In this document: in pieces, positions 60,607-64,000 of the stretch
How the letters are laid out: each line of letters opens with the position of its first letter
Position numbering within the stretch: position 1 is the stretch's first letter
Position numbers and translations under genes: made by a program
NCBI RefSeq assembly: GCF_039532605.1
Contig: NZ_BAAARY010000011.1
Location: 71,943 to 135,942, forward strand
Origin: Pilimelia columellifera
Lineage (GTDB): Bacteria; Actinomycetota; Actinomycetes; Mycobacteriales; Micromonosporaceae
Length of the DNA: 64,000 nt
Direction: 5' to 3'
The notes under the pieces: model-generated
Databases searched by the model: none
What the model saw: the letters and a program-made list of their open reading frames with translations, nothing else
Told to the model about the DNA's origin: nothing

Positions 60607-60726
60607 GTGTTGAGAGTTAGACGGGCACGAACCGCCTACGGTTCCCGTTTGCCAGGAAAGTTGGCCAAACGCTCCCGCCGTTACGGCAAGAGGCACGGCA
60701 GCTGGGCACGCCGACAGTGTTGCCGG

Positions 60727-61995
60727 TCAGCAGTTGTCTCGCTGGCGGACGAGCGAACTTGGGCTGCTGGCCCGACTGGGATCGGCGCCGGCCGCGGTGT
60801 GGCGGGCGCCGCCATGCCCGCCGTGCCAGTCGAGGACCAGAAGGCAGGCGTCGTCGGGCAGGACGGGCCCGGCGACTTCGAGGACGAGGTCGCCGAGCAA
60901 GCGGACCACCTCTCTGGGGTGCAGCGCGCTCAGGTGCTGCAGGCGTGTGGCCAGTTTCAGGTCGGCGGCGCCGCGTTCGAGCATGCCGTCGGTAAACAAC
61001 ACGAGGCGATCACCCGGCTGCAACTCGATCTCGGCAGACAGGTAAGGCTTGTGGCGCAGGACCCCGAACGGCCGATTGGCCGGCAGCGCCACCGCCTGTG
61101 TGACCCCGTCGCGCAACAGCAGCGGCGTGGGGTGCCCGCCGTTGACGACAGCGAGGGCGCCGGTGGACAGATCCAGCCGGCCGAGAAACCCGGTGGCGAA
61201 GGGCGAGCCGGCCGGGGCGTTGTCGATGAGCGCATCGTCCGCTGCCTGCGCCTGTTCTAGCAGGGTGCCGCCACGACGGCGAGCGTTGCGTAGCGCGCCG
61301 ACGCACAGGGTCGCGGTGAGCGCGCTGTTCACACCGTGGCCTACCGCGTCGGTGACGCTGAGATGTAACAGGTCGCGAGCTACGCTGTAGTCGAAGGTGT
61401 CGCCGCCGATGCTGGCTGTGGGCTCCAGCCAGGCTGACAGGGTGAACGAGTCGGCTTCGCAGGTGAACGACGCGGGCAGCAGGCGCCGTTGGATCTCCGC
61501 GGCGAGGGTGAAGGGGCTTGTCCGCTGCCCCCACTCGAACAGGTCGGTGTGGCGACGGTTGGCGATCACCACGAATGCCAAGGTGTGCGCGGCCCGCGAC
61601 ACCCGTCGCACGACCGCATCGGTCGGCGCGGCGGACAAAGCGATCTCCAACAAGCCGATCGCCTCGCCCCGTTGGGTCACCGGGGCCCGTACCACGTGAT
61701 GGTCGCCGACCTGCTCGACCAGAACCTGCTGCCCGCTCAGTGCCTGCTCCTGCGGGCCGCCGTCGAATGGCATCACCATCGCGACGTCCTCGTCCTGCCG
61801 CCGGCCGCCGGGAACGTCACCGATCGGGACGTGGACCAGGCGCACGAGAGCGCGGCCGCTCATGTCCGCCACGAGGAACGACACCCACCACGCGTCAAGG
61901 TCCACCCCGATGGTCCGGGTCACCGCCTCAACGGCGTCGACCGGAGCGGCTCTCTCCACCGCGAGCAACACATGGTTGAGATCCACGCCGCTCAT
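60727..61995 (-). CDS. PP2C-type SpoIIE serine phosphatase with GAF-like sensor
   Basis: The protein (about 422 residues) has an N-terminal GAF-like domain (about 1-170, HVLLAVERAAPVDAVEAVTR) and a C-terminal SpoIIE/PP2C phosphatase: FTLAAEIQRRLLPASF, metal-binding Asp in SIGGDTFDY and LSVTDAVGHGVNSALTA, NGGHPTPLLL and LFTDGMLERGAADL. Such phosphatases dephosphorylate anti-anti-sigma factors. No such partner is next to it. ATG 61995 gives the conserved start but has only an adjacent AAGGAG; GTG 62010 or ATG 62022 are alternatives. Confidence 0.87.
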   Translation of the reverse strand: MSGVDLNHVLLAVERAAPVDAVEAVTRTIGVDLDAWWVSFLVADMSGRALVRLVHVPIGDVPGGRRQDEDVAMVMPFDGGPQEQALSGQQVLVEQVGDHHVVRAPVTQRGEAIGLLEIALSAAPTDAVVRRVSRAAHTLAFVVIANRRHTDLFEWGQRTSPFTLAAEIQRRLLPASFTCEADSFTLSAWLEPTASIGGDTFDYSVARDLLHLSVTDAVGHGVNSALTATLCVGALRNARRRGGTLLEQAQAADDALIDNAPAGSPFATGFLGRLDLSTGALAVVNGGHPTPLLLRDGVTQAVALPANRPFGVLRHKPYLSAEIELQPGDRLVLFTDGMLERGAADLKLATRLQHLSALHPREVVRLLGDLVLEVAGPVLPDDACLLVLDWHGGHGGARHTAAGADPSRASSPSSLVRQRDNC

Positions 61996-62189
61996 CTCCT
62001 TGTTAGTCACGCAGCGGAGCATAGGCGGCATGCCGTCATCGGCTGTATGGGCGCGGGAGCCGGGTGGCTCGTCCGGCGACCCACCGCTCTGGGCCGTGTC
62101 CGGCAGGCGGGCATGGGCCGTCCGTGCGCTCAGACCGGTCAGGTGGCCGCGTGGCCGCAGCCCGACAGAGGCTACGGCCACGCGATCAC

Positions 62190-62327
62190 TCAGACCAGGC
62201 TACGGGCGCGAGCGCCCATGCGCGCGCCGAAGGCGAGCACAGTGCCGAGGGCAACCATGACGACGCCGATGGCGCCGAGCATGAGGGCCGACGCCCCGGT
62301 GACGGGCAGTTCCTGGTGACCGGACAT
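62190..62327 (-). CDS. 45-residue LPXTG-only sorting-signal protein
   Basis: The whole protein is MSGHQELPVTGASALMLGAI, then GVVMVALGTVLAFGARMGAR and ARSLV. It consists of a six-residue N-terminus, LPVTG at 7-11, one membrane helix and a basic tail. It has no signal peptide and no room for another domain, so only a hexapeptide-like stub would remain attached after sortase cleavage. AAGGAG lies 8 bases before the ATG, and the gene starts 14 bp after the stop of a processive glycosyltransferase, so both are probably translated together. This arrangement suggests a wall anchor for, or a regulator of, the polysaccharide; that is inference. Confidence 0.8.
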   Translation of the reverse strand: MSGHQELPVTGASALMLGAIGVVMVALGTVLAFGARMGARARSLV

Positions 62328-62341
62328 TCTGTTCTCCTTTT

Positions 62342-63520
62342 CTAGGCCGCGAGCCGGGCGGGGGATTTCCACACACAGCGCTCGACGCTTGGTTGCCGGA
62401 TCGCCTTGATGAGGGCGTGAACCAGCACGATTCGGTAGACGAGGTCGATGACGACGAGCGCTGGGATGAACAGCACCAACCGCGGGTGTCGGAGCTGGAT
62501 GGCGGCGACCAGCATCCAGACGCTGTGCCCGGCGAGCAGGATGAGCACCGCGCTGATGGGGGCGTCGAAACTGATGACCAGCAGCCACACGGTGGCGGGT
62601 CCGGACAGCACGTAGATCAGCCAGTGAATGATCAGCAGGACGTAGGCCAGGTCGAACATGCTGGCCTGGCGTCCGATGCGGTGGCCGATGATGCCCTGGA
62701 AAGTGCCCCACATCCACCGCAGGTTCTGCCGGTACCAGTCGTGCAGGTTGGTGGGGTCCTGGAGCAGCGCGGTGGCCTTCGGCGCATAGACGATACGGCC
62801 GAGCTTGCGGCGGTGGGTCTCAAGCACCCAGAAGGTGTCATCAACGATGTAGGGCGGGCGCTGTGGGAGCACCTCGTCGAGCAGCTCGGTCCGGTAGAGC
62901 GAGTTGGAGCCGGAGATGCAGTTCATGACGTTGGCCGCGCTCTGGAGGCGCCGGACGACCAGCTGGTAGTACCAGTAGCTGTAGGCGCGGGCGGCGAGCC
63001 AGGCGTTCCAGCGCCGTTCCTTGGGCCACCAGGTGACGTTATGGCCGACGACGATCGCGACGTCCTCGGCGAGCTTGTTGAGGCAGTCGTCGATGAACGT
63101 GTCGCCGATGATGACATCGTCATCGAGGATGGTGACGGCCCGGTAGCGCTGGCCGAGCTGGAAGTGCTCGTAGGCCAGGTGCAGGGCGGCCGGCTTGCCG
63201 ACATTGACGGCTTGTTCGAGGACCGTGCCGCCGGCGGCGCGGGCCAGGCTCGCGGTGGCATCGGTGGAGGCGTCGGAGACGACGTAGACGGGCGCCCCGG
63301 TGGCGCGGGCCGCAGCGACGACCGTGCCGATGGTCGACGCGCCGTTGTGGCAGGCGATGAGAATGGCCACCTGGTCGTGTGTCACGGAGGGATAGGCGCG
63401 TTTGGTTCGGTCCCGTTTGACGCTGTCAGGCCGGATGAAGCCGTACAGGAATGCGCACAGGCCAGCCACCGCCATGATGAAGAGAATGGCGATAACGGCC
63501 AACAATAGAGCACGAAGCAT
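62342..63520 (-). CDS. Processive family-2 glycosyltransferase (polysaccharide synthase)
   Basis: The 392-residue membrane enzyme has an N-terminal helix (LLLAVIAILFIMAVAGLCAF), a GT2 catalytic domain with VAILIACHNGASTIGTV, the nucleotide-sugar aspartates in YVVSDASTDATA and VTILDDDVI, an acceptor region and the processivity motif QNLRW in WYRQNLRWMWGTFQGIIG, then four membrane helices. It should make a linear polysaccharide such as a poly-hexose or poly-N-acetylhexosamine and export it. No synthase partner such as a deacetylase is near. A 45-residue LPXTG protein follows. Confidence 0.92.
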   Translation of the reverse strand: MLRALLLAVIAILFIMAVAGLCAFLYGFIRPDSVKRDRTKRAYPSVTHDQVAILIACHNGASTIGTVVAAARATGAPVYVVSDASTDATASLARAAGGTVLEQAVNVGKPAALHLAYEHFQLGQRYRAVTILDDDVIIGDTFIDDCLNKLAEDVAIVVGHNVTWWPKERRWNAWLAARAYSYWYYQLVVRRLQSAANVMNCISGSNSLYRTELLDEVLPQRPPYIVDDTFWVLETHRRKLGRIVYAPKATALLQDPTNLHDWYRQNLRWMWGTFQGIIGHRIGRQASMFDLAYVLLIIHWLIYVLSGPATVWLLVISFDAPISAVLILLAGHSVWMLVAAIQLRHPRLVLFIPALVVIDLVYRIVLVHALIKAIRQPSVERCVWKSPARLAA

Positions 63521-63914
63521 CAGGGGGGCGCCTCAGCGTTCGTCCCATTTCTGGGGAGGGGTAACGCCGGGGGACGACGTTCGCAGTGAACCTACAAGCG
63601 CCATTTCGTTGGCCGCAACCATCCTTTTGGCCACATGAGCAACCGATGCAAATTGCGATCAAAATTCAAACTGTGCGGCTTCAGGAGACTACGTAGCGTA
63701 GTTTCAAGGCGGCCCAAACCAGTTCATAGTGGGTCATTCTATTGCTTATCAGGCAGGCTCATTACTTAACGTAGTGGTCGCCTGTCATGGCAGATAACCA
63801 CCTAAAACGGTCAGTAGGTAAGAGCCGGCGAGCGCGCGTGACAATTAAGACCCCCACCGAGGTCGAACTCATCGCATGAGAAACAACAGGAGCGCTATGC
63901 GCATTGAGGTGATC
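63521..63914. other. Intergenic region upstream of the glycosyltransferase
   Basis: No gene is recognised. The sequence is less GC-rich than average, especially 63640-63860, and carries a perfect small inverted repeat ACTACG-TAG-CGTAGT (63688-63702). The promoter of the glycosyltransferase / LPXTG operon should lie here. Confidence 0.4.
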
Positions 63915-64000
63915 TCAACGAGGGTTCGGTAGGTACCGGTATTCGAAGTGGGTGAGGTGGACGGCTGCGCGGACGATGTCGCCGAGGTTTCGGGGGCTGG
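63915..64000 (-). CDS. C-terminal end of an unidentified protein, cut by the window edge
   Basis: Reading from the right edge on the minus strand, a frame ends SPRNLGDIVRAAVHL, THFEYRYLPNPR and TGA (63915-63917). The sequence looks protein-like, and a transposase or similar enzyme is possible, but 28 residues are too few to identify it. Confidence 0.3.
   Translation of the reverse strand, partial: SPRNLGDIVRAAVHLTHFEYRYLPNPR

Noticed and set aside
63915..64000. Naming the right-edge fragment as a specific insertion sequence
   Set aside because: Only 28 residues are visible, without terminal repeats or a DDE motif, so a named family would be a guess.

Overview
The window is high-GC actinobacterial DNA, most likely from the Micromonosporales. 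Two things support this: mycothiol, ergothioneine and coenzyme F420 genes occur together, and the block uppP / histidine phosphatase / DUF3090 / SCO1664-type protein / mshC is typical of mycothiol-producing actinomycetes. The family-level placement is inference from gene content and protein style; no marker gene was compared. Genes are dense, and starts and stops often overlap as ATGA or GTGA, so several operons are translationally coupled.

Layout. 1-8.8 kb: end of a GntR regulator, then a minus-strand operon (F420-type oxidoreductase, UppP, phosphatase, DUF3090, SCO1664-like, MshC), an aldo/keto reductase, an M20 peptidase and DUF1876. 9-15.3 kb: LysR regulator, secreted S1 protease, DksA-type zinc-finger protein, an LPVTG-anchored Gly/Asn-rich protein and gamma-glutamyltransferase. 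15.5-27 kb: signalling and redox genes: two tandem membrane c-di-GMP proteins (the first frameshifted), a hybrid kinase, mycothiol-dependent formaldehyde dehydrogenase (mscR), F420-dependent glucose-6-phosphate dehydrogenase (fgd), asd and a large PAS kinase. 27.1-28.2 kb: SH3/glucosaminidase wall hydrolase. 28.25-30.45 kb: a lower-GC island remnant with a broken integrase, a small secreted protein and a frameshifted XRE regulator, abutting a decayed HAD-type gene. 30.8-38.7 kb: a hypothetical protein, pirin, the ergothioneine operon egtABCD and a potassium channel. 38.8-42.7 kb: a small regulator, two decayed genes and helR. 43-49.4 kb: a two-gene membrane electron-transfer module, phosphoglucomutase, a Tat-type Rieske lipoprotein and a second aldo/keto reductase. 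49.5-56.4 kb: a globin-like/FAD reductase with a long low-complexity linker, an RTX-repeat secreted protein, and a PspC / PspC-kinase / NarL-type regulator module. 56.5-64 kb: glyA, membrane proteins, an alpha/beta hydrolase, tRNA-Cys, a SpoIIE phosphatase, and a processive glycosyltransferase followed by a 45-residue protein that is almost only an LPXTG sorting signal.

How it fits together. The strongest theme is low-molecular-weight thiol and F420 redox chemistry: mycothiol synthesis (mshC), a mycothiol-using detoxification enzyme (mscR), ergothioneine synthesis (egtABCD) and F420 reduction (fgd), spread over about 37 kb in separate operons. A second theme is the cell envelope: UppP, a wall hydrolase, two LPXTG proteins, PspC signalling and a polysaccharide synthase. 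Many intergenic regions between convergent genes carry perfect hairpins that probably act as bidirectional terminators. The most unusual features are the LPXTG-only micro-protein next to the synthase, the Fe-S/membrane electron module, the globin-reductase fusion, and the compact promoter/hairpin layout in front of helR.
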